Shown piece after piece: positions 1-8,092 of a stretch of 48,280 nt of DNA. This stretch comes from a bacterium (GTDB taxonomy: Bacteria > UBA9089 > JASEIO01), in assembly GCA_030017475.1 (NCBI GenBank), contig JASEIO010000009.1, positions 1 through 48,280 on the forward strand. The letters are read 5' to 3'. Within the stretch, counting starts at the first letter, position 1, and each line of letters starts with the position of its first letter. Below the pieces are notes generated by a model. The model did no database searches, was not told the origin of the DNA, and saw nothing but the letters and a program-made list of their open reading frames with translations. A program made the position numbers and the translations under genes.

Positions 1-66
1 AAGGAATTACTTTCCAGAATTCTTAAACAAGCAAAAATTGATAAAGGCACCTGGGAGAAACTATGA
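1..66 (+). CDS. 3' end of a HicA-like toxin gene (partial)
   Basis: Frame 1 is open from the window edge and ends with TGA at 64-66, giving 21 residues that read KELLSRILKQAK then IDKGTWEKL. HicA mRNA-interferase toxins end in a very similar way, with a basic residue followed by L..ILKQAxI and a short tail. Only the tail is present, so catalytic residues cannot be checked. No HicB follows. The neighbouring region holds other toxin-antitoxin debris, which fits. The match is short, so the identity is tentative. Confidence 0.35.
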   Translation, partial: KELLSRILKQAKIDKGTWEKL

Positions 67-189
67 GTATTGCGCACATCGCCTAACAGCAGATAAAAGG
101 GAAATCAAAGATTTCCCCAAATTGCCTTTGGAAACTTCTTTTATCCGCAAGACGTTAGCCGCATTAGTTAAACCTGAAAGGAGATCTTT

Positions 190-872
190 ATGGCTCGAAG
201 GAAACAATCAAAGGGTAAGTGCACTTACTGTGGAACAGTAATAACCAAAAGTGGAATATCCAGTACCTTTCTGCATGCCAAAAACGCCAGATGGTTATTG
301 AAAAGGCCGATCGAAAGAAAGTCGAAAATGAATCATTGTATCATCTTCGGGTGCAAGACGCTTGGCGCAGCGAGTTCTGGCTGGATTTGGAGATGCGTGG
401 CCCAAGTACCCTAAAAGATCTTGACTATTATCTGCGTGGCATTTGGTTAGAGTGCTGTGGGCACATGAGCCGATTTTCAATCGGAAGTTGGCGAGGGAAA
501 GAAATACCAAAGGGGCGACGAGCTGACGAAGTTTTCAAGTACGGGATCGAACTGATGCACATCTATGATTTTGGAACATCATCCAAAACATTGATCAGGG
601 TGGTAGGAGTACGAAAAGGTAAGCCTACCACCGCTCATCCTATTGTGCTCATGGCACGCAATCTAATGCCAGAAGCCGAGTGCATAGAATGCAAACAGCC
701 AGCGGCATGGTTGTGTATGGAATGTCTGATTGAAGAAGACGTATGGGGAACATTGTGTGATGAACACGCCAAGACTCATCCCCACGACAACTATGGCGAA
801 CCCATTCGTTTGGTGAATTCGCCCAGGATGGGAATGTGTGGTTATTACGGCCCTGCCGAACCGCCCTATTAG
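190..872 (+). pseudogene. Zinc-finger plus pRiA4b ORF-3-like protein, broken by a frameshift
   Basis: Translation starts at ATG 190 behind an AAGGAG at about 177-182 and runs MARRKQSKGKCTYCGTVI. At 259-261 the reading must slip back one base to continue as QYLSACQKRQ and on to the stop at 872. Joining the frames restores a C-x2-C...H/L-x-x-C zinc-finger-like module, followed by WLDLEMRG, TLKDLDYYLRGIWLECCGHMS and a later cysteine-rich CIECKQPAAWLCMEC stretch. The middle resembles the plasmid pRiA4b ORF-3 family (also called IS1096 passenger TnpR-like), whose function is poorly known. The one-base loss may be a real mutation or a sequencing error. The gene sits among other frameshifted accessory genes. 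Confidence 0.6.
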
Positions 873-893
873 TTATTATTGGGGTGGAAGATC

Positions 894-1116
894 ATGCCTA
901 CAAAGAATCCTAGATTAAATGTTGTGTTGGATCCGAGATTGTATAAGAGCTTAGACAGATTGGCCCACAAGGAAGGTATTTCTTTATCCTCAAGCGGCAA
1001 TGGATTTGATAAAAGAAGGTTTAGAAATTCATGAGGATATATACTGGCAAGAAGTGGCACGGGAAAGAGAGAAGACCTTCTCTTATAAAAAATCTCTGTT
1101 CCATAAAGACATTTAG
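894..1116 (+). pseudogene. Frameshifted RHH (RelB/DUF6290-type) antitoxin
   Basis: ATG 894 follows a GGGGTGG. The first frame reads MPTKNPRLNVVLDPRLYKSL and DRLAHKEGISLSS, a typical ribbon-helix-helix antitoxin start. It goes out of frame near 990. One missing base restores QAAMDLIKEGLEIHEDIYW and a C-terminal tail ending at TAG 1114-1116. The joined product would be about 74 residues, normal for this family. It would have bound DNA and neutralised the RelE-type toxin whose remains follow directly. Confidence 0.6.
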
Positions 1117-1285
1117 CCTGAGAAATATGGCGAGCCATTAAGAAGGGGATTGTACGGATATCGAAAGTTGCGCGTAGGAGATTACCGAGTTATTTATAAG
1201 GTTGATGAAGAAAATATAGTTATTTTTAAATAGGTCACAGGGAAAAGAAGTGTACTGTCAGGCTTATTTGCGCATAGAGGGTTGA
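1117..1285 (+). pseudogene. Truncated, frameshifted RelE/ParE-family toxin
   Basis: Directly after the antitoxin stop the sequence reads PEKYGEPLRRGLYGYRKLRV then GDYRVIYKVDEENIVIFK. This is the C-terminal half of a RelE-superfamily toxin, including the RxGDYRVIY core. Two more one-base losses near 1231 and 1244 are needed to read on through GHR..EVYCQAYLRI and stop at 1285. About 35 N-terminal residues are missing, so a deletion seems to have joined the antitoxin end to the middle of the toxin. It cannot be functional as it stands. Confidence 0.6.
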
Positions 1286-1353
1286 ATAATGAGAAAGATT
1301 GAGATTATATTAGAGTATCGGCAAGAATAACGAAATAGTTCGGTTATTTTGAG

Positions 1354-1374
1354 TTAGCTGCAATTTGCGGCTAA
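1354..1374. repeat. 10-bp inverted repeat upstream of a small ORF
   Basis: TTAGCTGCAA at 1354-1363 is complementary to TTGCGGCTAA at 1365-1374 (one G-T wobble). It lies just before the AAAGGAG of the next ORF. There is no T-run, so it is not a good terminator. It may be a hairpin in the leader or the remains of an element end. Confidence 0.4.
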
Positions 1375-1398
1375 TTTCAAAAGGAGAATGTAAAACTT

Positions 1399-1596
1399 AT
1401 GGCTAATAAAATTCAAGAAATAAAAGAAGATGTAGAGTCTCTATTGAGGAAGACTGACGAAGTAGTTGCCAGTAATGAAGCGATTGCTGATGAAATTTCT
1501 CATCTCTCTTTTGTGGCGGACAAAAGGTTACAAGAGCTATGTTCTCTCATAGATCATAGATTCCAGGAAATCATTGATAAACTTTATTTCCAATGA
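1399..1596 (+). CDS. Small coiled-coil protein, function unknown
   Basis: This is a 65-residue ORF with a good AAAGGAG at 1380-1386. It is rich in E, K, D and L, with heptad-like spacing (IKEDVESLLRKTDEVV, RLQELCSLIDHRFQEI), so a helical or coiled-coil fold is likely. There is no signal peptide or membrane segment. It overlaps the next ORF in another frame. Given the frameshifts upstream, the two may be pieces of one membrane-anchored coiled-coil protein. I do not recognise a family. Confidence 0.45.
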   Translation: MANKIQEIKEDVESLLRKTDEVVASNEAIADEISHLSFVADKRLQELCSLIDHRFQEIIDKLYFQ

Positions 1597-1606
1597 TACT
1601 TTACCA

Positions 1607-1885
1607 ATGATTTTTAGTTTTCTGCTTGCACCCATACCAGTGCTTATAGGTGGAATTATGGCTATTATAGATATATTAGGCAAAACACACCTAATAAAGA
1701 CGGTCACAGCGAGAATTCTGTATTTATTTTTATTTTCTAACATAGTTTTAATTCTTTTGCCTATGTTAGAGGGTAAAAGAGGACGTAAGAGACTTAAGGC
1801 TATAGATAGCAAATTAGAAAAATATACAAATATGTTAGAAGCGGGAGAGCCGCCAACACAGGCAGAGACTATGGGATGCTTGTAA
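1607..1885 (+). CDS. Small two-TM membrane protein, function unknown
   Basis: From ATG 1607 the product begins MIFSFLLAPIPVLIGG and has two hydrophobic segments (about residues 1-23 and 36-54), then a basic stretch EGKRGRKRLKAIDSKLEK. An upstream TTG at 1574 is also possible. The last few codons run into the inverted repeat shared with the right edge of the window, so the true C-terminus may have been replaced. There is no family match that I can name. Confidence 0.35.
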   Translation: MIFSFLLAPIPVLIGGIMAIIDILGKTHLIKTVTARILYLFLFSNIVLILLPMLEGKRGRKRLKAIDSKLEKYTNMLEAGEPPTQAETMGCL

Positions 1886-1986
1886 GAAACGTAAAGAAAT
1901 TACCCTAATAGCCTATCTTTCAAGTCACTATTGTTGTTAAATATCCTTTCTCCTCGGGCTACTCCTTTATTCACTGCTTGTCGACT
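1856..1986. repeat. Inverted repeat copy A (partner at 47798-47930)
   Basis: The reverse complement of this stretch matches 47798-47930. The core (1882-1986 against 47798-47902) is about 90% identical by eye, with two one-base indels, and a weaker match extends about 28 bases further. Shared landmarks are AGTCGACAAGCAGTGAAT, TTTAACAACAATA and AGGCTATTAGGGT. The repeat carries the C-terminal coding part of an HTH protein, which suggests a dispersed mobile-element remnant. Confidence 0.75.
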
Positions 1987-2025
1987 AATGGATAACCTTC
2001 TACCTGCCTCAGTCAATTTGAATCC
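1900..2025 (-). pseudogene. Helix-turn-helix tail of a transposase-like protein (remnant)
   Basis: The minus strand is open for 41 codons, containing KLTEAGRRLSISRQAVNKGV and ARGERIF and ending in RLLG-stop at 1900. There is no start codon, and a stop lies just upstream at 2026-2028. The GRRLxISRQAVxKxVxRGE pattern is a helix-turn-helix like those at the C-terminus of REP-associated (Y1 HUH) transposases. That assignment is inferred from the motif only. A second copy forms the C-terminus of the ORF at 47633-47860. Confidence 0.45.
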
Positions 2026-2059
2026 TTATTTTGTTCATCCTTGAATCATTAGATTCTTG

Positions 2060-2088
2060 TTGAGAAATTGCTGGAGATAGGTTATAAT
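2060..2088 (+). promoter_or_regulatory. Sigma-70-type promoter for mfd
   Basis: TTGAGA at 2060-2065 and a perfect TATAAT at 2083-2088 are 17 bases apart. The expected transcription start (about 2094-2096) coincides with the ATG codons at 2095 and 2098, so the mfd transcript may have almost no leader. Confidence 0.65.
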
Positions 2089-2094
2089 GACGTG

Positions 2095-5000
2095 ATGATG
2101 TTAAGTAGCATTTTATCTATACTTGATAGGTCAAAGGAATTTGAGGCTATTGTAGGAAATATTAATCAGAATATAAAGGAGCAATATGTCTCTGGGTTGT
2201 CTGGTTGTGCCTTTTCTTATTTTGTGTCTTCCTTAAGGCATAAACTTAATAGACCATTTTTAATAATCATGCAAAACACCGAAGAGGCTGAAAGGGTATA
2301 TCAGGATTTATCCTCCTTTTTTAAAGATACCTTCCTTTTTCCTGCCTTAGATACATATTCCTCCTCTGATTTACCTTCTAAAAGACTGGTTAGTGAGAGA
2401 TTAATGGTTTTAGACAAATTGGTACGTGGTGAGCCTGTTATAGTAATAACCTGCATTAAAACTATCTTATACAGATTAATCTCAAAAGATTTGTTTAGGA
2501 AATCGATTATCCATCTGTGTTTAGATCAGGATATAGATCGAGATGGACTCATTAGTAGTCTTGTGCACCTGGGTTATGAGATAACTGAAATGGTAGAGGA
2601 AGTAGGTGAAGGAAGTGCGAGAGGTGGTATTGTAGACATCTACTCACCTTCTTATTCCCTACCACTTCGGATTGAACTATATGGGGATAAAATCCTATCC
2701 ATTCGATCGTTTTCTCCCACTACCCAAAGGTCTATCTCTTTCATGAAGGATGCAGATATTTTGCCAGCAAATGAATCCGTTTTATCTAAAAGTGGGGATC
2801 TAAAATCCTCGCTCATTCATTATCTTCCATCAAATAGCGTGATAATCATTGATGAAAAAAAGGCATTACAAAAGGAAGCCCACATGTTAAAGGAAGAGGT
2901 GGCATACCAGGGGATTTTGACGTTTGAACAGATCATGGAGCAGGCACGTGATAGACAGATTATCTACACCTCGTTGTTAGATGAGTCAAAAGATGGGATC
3001 AACTTTTCCGTAAAGCCTATGGAGCGCTTTTCAGGAAGAATCTCTGGTTTTACGGATAGGCTTAAAGATTTAAAGGACTTGGGATATCAGATTGTTATTG
3101 CAGCCAATTACAAAGGACAGGGAGAAAGGATAAAGGAATTATTAGAAGAGTATGGGGTATCTTCGGTATTGATCACCACCCACAACCCACAACCAACAAC
3201 TCACCACTCACCACTAATCTTTATCTCTAACCTATCTTCAGGCTTTGATCTTCCGGAAATAAAGATGGCCTTAATTACTGATAAAGAGATATTTGGTTAT
3301 CCAACCTATACAAGACGTAGAAGGTTTGCATTTCAAGGAGAACCAATAACATCTTATCTTGACCTTAAAACGAATGACTATGTGGTCCATGAATTGCATG
3401 GAATTGGAGTATATTTGGGTATAAATAATATAGAGGTTGAAGGTAAGAAAAGGGATTTTATTACTATCCTTTATGCAGAGGGAGATAGATTGTATGTACC
3501 AATCGATCAGATAAGTTTAGTGCAGAAGTATGTTGGGGATAAGGATCATCCTCCTTCTATCTATCGTTTAGGTGGTACATCCTGGGAAAGGACGAAATCA
3601 CGAGTTAAGAAATCGATTCGTACGTTTGCCCGTGAATTATTAGAGTTATATGCCATAAGATTGTCCCGCCCAGGATATGCCTTTTCCCAAGATACAGCCT
3701 GGCAGTATGAATTTGAGGCTGGATTTACGTATGAAGAGACTGAAGACCAATTGAAGGCAGTAAGGGATATAAAAAGGGACATGGAGCAAAAAAGACCTAT
3801 GGATCGCTTGCTTTGTGGAGATGTGGGATTTGGAAAGACAGAAGTTGCAATTAGGGCAAGCTTTAAGGCAGTAATGGATGGGAAACAGGTCGTAGTATTA
3901 TGTCCAACCACTATCTTAGCTCTTCAGCACTTTAATACCTTTAAGGAAAGACTAGCACCATATCCCATTAAGGTAGAAATGCTATCCAGGTTCCAAACCC
4001 GTGTGGAGCAGAAACGGATTATTTCTGAGTTAAAAAGGGGATTGGTTGATATCGTTATTGGAACCCATAGATTGATTCAAGATGATATAGATTTTCATGA
4101 TCTTGGGCTGCTTATTATTGATGAAGAGCATCGATTTGGGGTAGCGCACAAGGAAAGGTTAAAAAGGATTCGGAAGTTAGTGGATGTTTTGACCCTAACC
4201 GCTACACCAATTCCAAGGACCCTATATCTTTCTTTGGGAGGGGTAAGGGATATGTCAACAATTAACACCCCACCCTTAGGGAGATTACCCATAAAAACCT
4301 ATATATCTGAATTTTCTGAAGACTTAATTAGAGAAGCGGTACTGAAAGAGATGGAAAGGTCAGGTCAGATCTATTTTGTCCATAATAGAATAGAAACTAT
4401 CTACAAAATGTATTGCCGGCTTAGAGAGATTTTACCGTTTGCAAAAATTACGGTGGCTCATGGGAAAATGACAAGTAGAGAACTCGAAGAGGTGATGATT
4501 GACTTTTTGGATAAGAGATACGATATATTACTTTCTACATCTATCATTGAATCCGGATTGGACATGCCTAATGTAAATACTATTATTATAAATGATGCCC
4601 ATCGTTTTGGCTTAGCTGAACTTTATCAATTGCGAGGTCGTGTTGGAAGAGGGAGTAGATCAGCCTATGCCTATCTCTTTTATCCCAATGAATCGGTCTT
4701 ATCTCGGGATGCAAAAGAGCGGCTGCGGACAATCAAAGAATTTACCGATTTAGGTTCAGGATTCAAGATAGCTATGCGCGACTTAGAGATTAGAGGGGCT
4801 GGGAATCTGTTAGGTAAAGAACAATCAGGGAATATCTTACAGATTGGCCTTCCATTATATTGTAAGTTATTAAGGCAAACCGTCTCAGAATTAAAAGGAG
4901 AGCATGAAGAAGAGACACTTGAACCAAGGATAGATGTCCCTTACAGTGCCTATATCCCAGATACATACATACCCTCATCCCTTCAAAGATTTGCTATATA

Positions 5001-5352
5001 TAAGAGGATGCAGGCTGCATCCCAAGTTTCAGATGTTTTGGAAATCAAGGATGAGTTAAAGGATAGATATGGAAAATTGCCTGAGGTAGTGGAAAACCTC
5101 TTGAAGATTATAGAACTACGTGTTAGGGCTAAGCATGCAGGGGTATTGTCCATAGGGACTTCGGACCACAAAATATCGATTGAGTTAAAAGAGGATAAGG
5201 ATATAGTATCGAAGATCTTACACATAACCTCAAAATTTCCAAGTCAATTAAAGGTAGATCCACAAAAAACTAATCTATTAACCCTATCCTGCGATAATCA
5301 TTCACTATTGGAAGAGGTATTAGAAGAACTATCTTTTGAGTGGATTAGATGA
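2095..5352 (+). CDS. mfd: Transcription-repair coupling factor Mfd
   Basis: Mfd is a DNA translocase that removes stalled RNA polymerase from lesions and recruits UvrA. From ATG 2095 the product is about 1085 residues, normal for the family. The N-terminal UvrB-like module comes first, then a CarD-like RNA-polymerase-interaction domain from about residue 425 (NDYVVHELHGIGVYLG). The RecG-like helicase core has Walker A GDVGFGKT at about 575, the DEEH box at about 675 and IIESGLDMPN near 818, followed by the C-terminal TRCF domain. A frame extension up to TTG 2068 exists, but it overlaps the promoter, so 2095 (or 2098) is preferred. A 7-bp repeat array codes for the loop near residues 358-375. 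The next gene overlaps by 4 bases (ATGA). Confidence 0.96.
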   Translation: MMLSSILSILDRSKEFEAIVGNINQNIKEQYVSGLSGCAFSYFVSSLRHKLNRPFLIIMQNTEEAERVYQDLSSFFKDTFLFPALDTYSSSDLPSKRLVSERLMVLDKLVRGEPVIVITCIKTILYRLISKDLFRKSIIHLCLDQDIDRDGLISSLVHLGYEITEMVEEVGEGSARGGIVDIYSPSYSLPLRIELYGDKILSIRSFSPTTQRSISFMKDADILPANESVLSKSGDLKSSLIHYLPSNSVIIIDEKKALQKEAHMLKEEVAYQGILTFEQIMEQARDRQIIYTSLLDESKDGINFSVKPMERFSGRISGFTDRLKDLKDLGYQIVIAANYKGQGERIKELLEEYGVSSVLITTHNPQPTTHHSPLIFISNLSSGFDLPEIKMALITDKEIFGYPTYTRRRRFAFQGEPITSYLDLKTNDYVVHELHGIGVYLGINNIEVEGKKRDFITILYAEGDRLYVPIDQISLVQKYVGDKDHPPSIYRLGGTSWERTKSRVKKSIRTFARELLELYAIRLSRPGYAFSQDTAWQYEFEAGFTYEETEDQLKAVRDIKRDMEQKRPMDRLLCGDVGFGKTEVAIRASFKAVMDGKQVVVLCPTTILALQHFNTFKERLAPYPIKVEMLSRFQTRVEQKRIISELKRGLVDIVIGTHRLIQDDIDFHDLGLLIIDEEHRFGVAHKERLKRIRKLVDVLTLTATPIPRTLYLSLGGVRDMSTINTPPLGRLPIKTYISEFSEDLIREAVLKEMERSGQIYFVHNRIETIYKMYCRLREILPFAKITVAHGKMTSRELEEVMIDFLDKRYDILLSTSIIESGLDMPNVNTIIINDAHRFGLAELYQLRGRVGRGSRSAYAYLFYPNESVLSRDAKERLRTIKEFTDLGSGFKIAMRDLEIRGAGNLLGKEQSGNILQIGLPLYCKLLRQTVSELKGEHEEETLEPRIDVPYSAYIPDTYIPSSLQRFAIYKRMQAASQVSDVLEIKDELKDRYGKLPEVVENLLKIIELRVRAKHAGVLSIGTSDHKISIELKEDKDIVSKILHITSKFPSQLKVDPQKTNLLTLSCDNHSLLEEVLEELSFEWIR
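3171..3219. repeat. 7-bp tandem repeat array inside mfd
   Basis: Seven consecutive 7-base units fit this stretch, including ACCCACA twice in tandem and ACTCACC twice in tandem, with related units between. They encode a low-complexity ITTHNPQPTTHHSPL loop in Mfd, between two conserved blocks. The base composition (almost no G) differs from the flanks. Confidence 0.75.
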
Positions 5353-5897
5353 AGAGACTCCTTTACTACCTGCTACTCACTTCCTACTTCGCCCTTCTCC
5401 TATTAGCTTGTACAAAAAAGGAGGAAGACATCTTGGCACAGGTAAATGATGAATGTATTACAAGAGATGAATTCCGTGAGATGTTACGTAATGTACCTAC
5501 AGAATATAGGGATATGGTTACGGATGTGGATGGTAAAGAGAGGCTGCTTTCTGAATGGATCATGGAAAGGTTATTGGTTCAGGAAGCGTATAGGCTAAAG
5601 TTAGATAAAAATCCACATATCATAAAAAAGATAGATGATTTTAAACAGGAACTACTGGCTAAAGAATTGATTAAGATTGCGGTCCTGAGTAAAGTAAGTT
5701 TAAATGAAAAGGAGATTAGGGATTACTATAATCTGCATAATGACATGTATCAAGAAGAATTTGAAGAGATAAAACAGGAAGTAGCAAAGGATGCCTTAAG
5801 GAAAAAACAGGATGTTGAATTTACGCGCCTTATAAAGAAACTGGAGAAGAAGGCAAAGATCCGAAAGAACCTGAAACTATTAAAAGGTATAAAATAG
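5349..5897 (+). CDS. SurA-N-like periplasmic chaperone lipoprotein
   Basis: The 182-residue product starts MKRLLYYLLLTSYFALLLLAC, a lipoprotein signal peptide with the lipobox LLAC (Cys 21). Next comes a SurA/PrsA N-terminal-like region (ILAQVNDECITRDEFREML and an LLSEWIMERLLVQEAYR helix). The usual parvulin PPIase domain is absent. The rest is a charged helical tail (IKQEVAKDALRKKQDVEF), as in the C-terminal helix of this family. It overlaps mfd by ATGA, so it is probably co-transcribed. It likely acts as a chaperone for exported proteins. Its 3' end overlaps the convergent PorV-like gene by 18 bases. Confidence 0.7.
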   Translation: MKRLLYYLLLTSYFALLLLACTKKEEDILAQVNDECITRDEFREMLRNVPTEYRDMVTDVDGKERLLSEWIMERLLVQEAYRLKLDKNPHIIKKIDDFKQELLAKELIKIAVLSKVSLNEKEIRDYYNLHNDMYQEEFEEIKQEVAKDALRKKQDVEFTRLIKKLEKKAKIRKNLKLLKGIK

Positions 5898-6770
5898 GGA
5901 TATGCGATGAGATAGTCCTAAGTCCTTGTTAATTAATGCATAATCAAATCCAAATGGTTCAAACCGAAAACCCAATCCTCCGGTATAATCCAAATCATCC
6001 AGTCCAGCCCTTAAGGCTAACCTTTGGTTAAATTGCCAAACCTCAATTCCTGTATGAAGTTTGATTGACTGATGTTCGCATCTCTCTAAATCTAAAGAGA
6101 TGGTAGAATCTTTAAGGAACTTAGTGTAAGAAAAACCTATCCTGATATTTAATGGAACCTCCTCCTCTCCTCCTTCTCTTTCTAACCTTGCCTTAACCAC
6201 ATTTTGGATATCTAAACCAAGCCTTAGGTGTTCTGTCGGTCTATATAATATGGATAGGTCTCCTCCAAACCCAACGGCATTAAGACCGTCGCATACCTTA
6301 TTTATAGATTTAAGGCTTCCTCCAAAAAATATCTTAGGATGTAATTTAAGGCTACTGGATATAAAAAAGGCATTCTCTTGAAAGGAAGATTCGTGTGGAC
6401 AAATTTCTCCTTCGCTATCCCTTTTTTCATATCCACCAGAGTAAAGTTGAACCACTCCTAAACCAAAATTTATAAAGGAGATTACAGAGTGGACATATGT
6501 TATCGCATCGTACCTTGCGCCTTCAAATAGAATGATATGCATGCAGGATAATTCTTTACGCTCAACCTGAGAGAGACCTGCAGGATTATAGTAAACGGAA
6601 CTCGAATCATTGGCTAAGCCAGTAAATGCCTTGCCCATTCCCAACGCCCTGGCACTTCCGCCTAAATCCAAAAAGCGGCAAGGTAATCCATAATCTCCTA
6701 TTACACCAAACGCAGTCTTAACAGAAGGGATTAAAATGATTATGCAAAATAAGATCAGAATCTTCTTCAT
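5880..6770 (-). CDS. PorV/PorQ-like outer-membrane beta-barrel protein
   Basis: The 296-residue product has an N-terminal signal peptide (MKKILILFCIIILIPSVKTA). It is followed by the typical PorV/UPF0164 block: FLDLGGSARALGMGKAFTGL, then DSSSVYYNPAGLS. The rest has alternating beta-strand patterns and ends in an aromatic residue (RISLFYTF), as outer-membrane barrels do. PorV works in type IX secretion as an attachment or shuttle protein; relatives of unknown role are common in candidate phyla. It is the last gene of the minus-strand pseudopilin cluster, 16 bases after a protein with a FlgD/T9SS-type C-terminal domain. Confidence 0.75.
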   Translation of the reverse strand: MKKILILFCIIILIPSVKTAFGVIGDYGLPCRFLDLGGSARALGMGKAFTGLANDSSSVYYNPAGLSQVERKELSCMHIILFEGARYDAITYVHSVISFINFGLGVVQLYSGGYEKRDSEGEICPHESSFQENAFFISSSLKLHPKIFFGGSLKSINKVCDGLNAVGFGGDLSILYRPTEHLRLGLDIQNVVKARLEREGGEEEVPLNIRIGFSYTKFLKDSTISLDLERCEHQSIKLHTGIEVWQFNQRLALRAGLDDLDYTGGLGFRFEPFGFDYALINKDLGLSHRISLFYTF

Positions 6771-6786
6771 AACTCTTAGATTTCGA

Positions 6787-8046
6787 CTACTTAACTAATA
6801 TCTTCCTTGTTTCTCTATCTCCCTTGGCTTCAATCACACAGATATATCCACCAAAAGATACAATTTCTCCTTTCTCATTCCTGCCATCCCATGGCACCTC
6901 ATTGACTACTGACCCTACTTCCACATCCTTACGCCAAACAAGATTACCTAATAGGTCATAGATCTTAACTATTGATCTACAATCCTCTTTTAATCTATAC
7001 TGGATAATAGTTGACTCTTTATTGGCTGAGAAGGGGTTTGGATAATTAAAGACATCCGTAATAAATGATTCCTTATCAGATTCCTTATCAGATTCCTTAT
7101 CACTTGGGGTTTCTACTAAGATAGCATAACCTATCTCATAATCATTTCCATCATAATAATGATAGGCAATAGAATTACCCCAAAGACAAGGACACATACC
7201 TTCTGTAACCTTTTCTTCCTTTTCACCATCCCAATACCATATCTCTCCTTCCCTTTCCCATGCAATCTTACCTTTATAAAGGGATGGGGCTACATCCTGG
7301 ATTGAATTATCGGTTATTTTATGTGTGTCTTTCCCATCCCAATAATAGATCTCATAATCTCCATCCTCATCTATACCACACCAAGTAACAGTATTTTCGT
7401 AAATGGATGGATTTTTATTCATGCCTTGACTTACCCCTTTTGATAAACATTTGGGATCTGGAGAGCGGAGATCATCTATATAATAAACCTCATAATCCTT
7501 CCCAATATAGGCAAGACTATTTCCATAGAGTGCTGGAGATTCTCCTGTTATGGAATCGATTGAATCTGGCTTTGGCTTTGGGGAATCACATTTACACAAG
7601 TGAATAAACTCTATCGGTTCGCCAGATTCACCCGGCCTACAACCAACCCATGAAATCCAATTCTCATAAATGGAAGGGCTATAATCACAATACTTCCTTT
7701 CAATTCTAATTTGTTTTCCATCCTTATAGTAATAGATATCATGTTCATTCAAGGTCTCTTTTACATATTTCGTCCATGCTATATGTCCATTATGTATAAC
7801 AGGCTCTCTATCCCAATGCCCTTTATCATTTGAGATATTCTCCTCCTCAAATCCACTCCATCTATAGATCTCCCAATCTATCCTCCCTTCTTCATCACGT
7901 TCTTTACGTTCCCAGACAATCTCTCCTTTAGAAAGAGAGGGATACTTATCATCTACATTATTATCTGTGACCCTCTTAATAACCCATCCACTTGAAAGAA
8001 CAGGGTTTGGTAAAAGAAGTAATACTAAAATCAGTAAGATTCTCAT
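6787..8046 (-). CDS. Exported beta-propeller protein with C-terminal FlgD/T9SS-type domain
   Basis: The start is ATG 8046, behind GAAAGAAGG; the frame can extend to 8073 but lacks a better site. The signal peptide MRILLILVLLLLPNPVLSSG is followed by TolB-like repeats carrying the recurring pattern 'xPSLYxGKIAWxxxGEIWYWDG' in several variants, which predicts a beta-propeller. A linker of three SDKE tandem units precedes a FlgD-Ig/T9SS type-A-like domain (VFNYPNPFS, KIYDLLGNLVWR, VPWDGRNEKGE, GGYICVIEA). That domain often acts as a sorting or assembly tail. The gene lies between the PilX-like gene and the PorV-like gene, so export through a related route is plausible. The ligand is unknown. Confidence 0.7.
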   Translation of the reverse strand: MRILLILVLLLLPNPVLSSGWVIKRVTDNNVDDKYPSLSKGEIVWERKERDEEGRIDWEIYRWSGFEEENISNDKGHWDREPVIHNGHIAWTKYVKETLNEHDIYYYKDGKQIRIERKYCDYSPSIYENWISWVGCRPGESGEPIEFIHLCKCDSPKPKPDSIDSITGESPALYGNSLAYIGKDYEVYYIDDLRSPDPKCLSKGVSQGMNKNPSIYENTVTWCGIDEDGDYEIYYWDGKDTHKITDNSIQDVAPSLYKGKIAWEREGEIWYWDGEKEEKVTEGMCPCLWGNSIAYHYYDGNDYEIGYAILVETPSDKESDKESDKESFITDVFNYPNPFSANKESTIIQYRLKEDCRSIVKIYDLLGNLVWRKDVEVGSVVNEVPWDGRNEKGEIVSFGGYICVIEAKGDRETRKILVK

Positions 8047-8092
8047 CACACACCTTCTTTCTCCCCAAATCAAGATATGCCTTTACTATCGT

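Noticed and set aside
38-241. 67-codon open frame at the left edge
   Set aside because: It runs through the probable HicA tail and the ribosome-binding site of the next gene, has no ribosome-binding site of its own, and shows no family features.
7053-7110. SDKE-encoding tandem repeat in the propeller protein as a member of the heptamer family
   Set aside because: Its period is 12 bases (four codons), so it is an ordinary protein linker repeat and not one of the 7-bp arrays.
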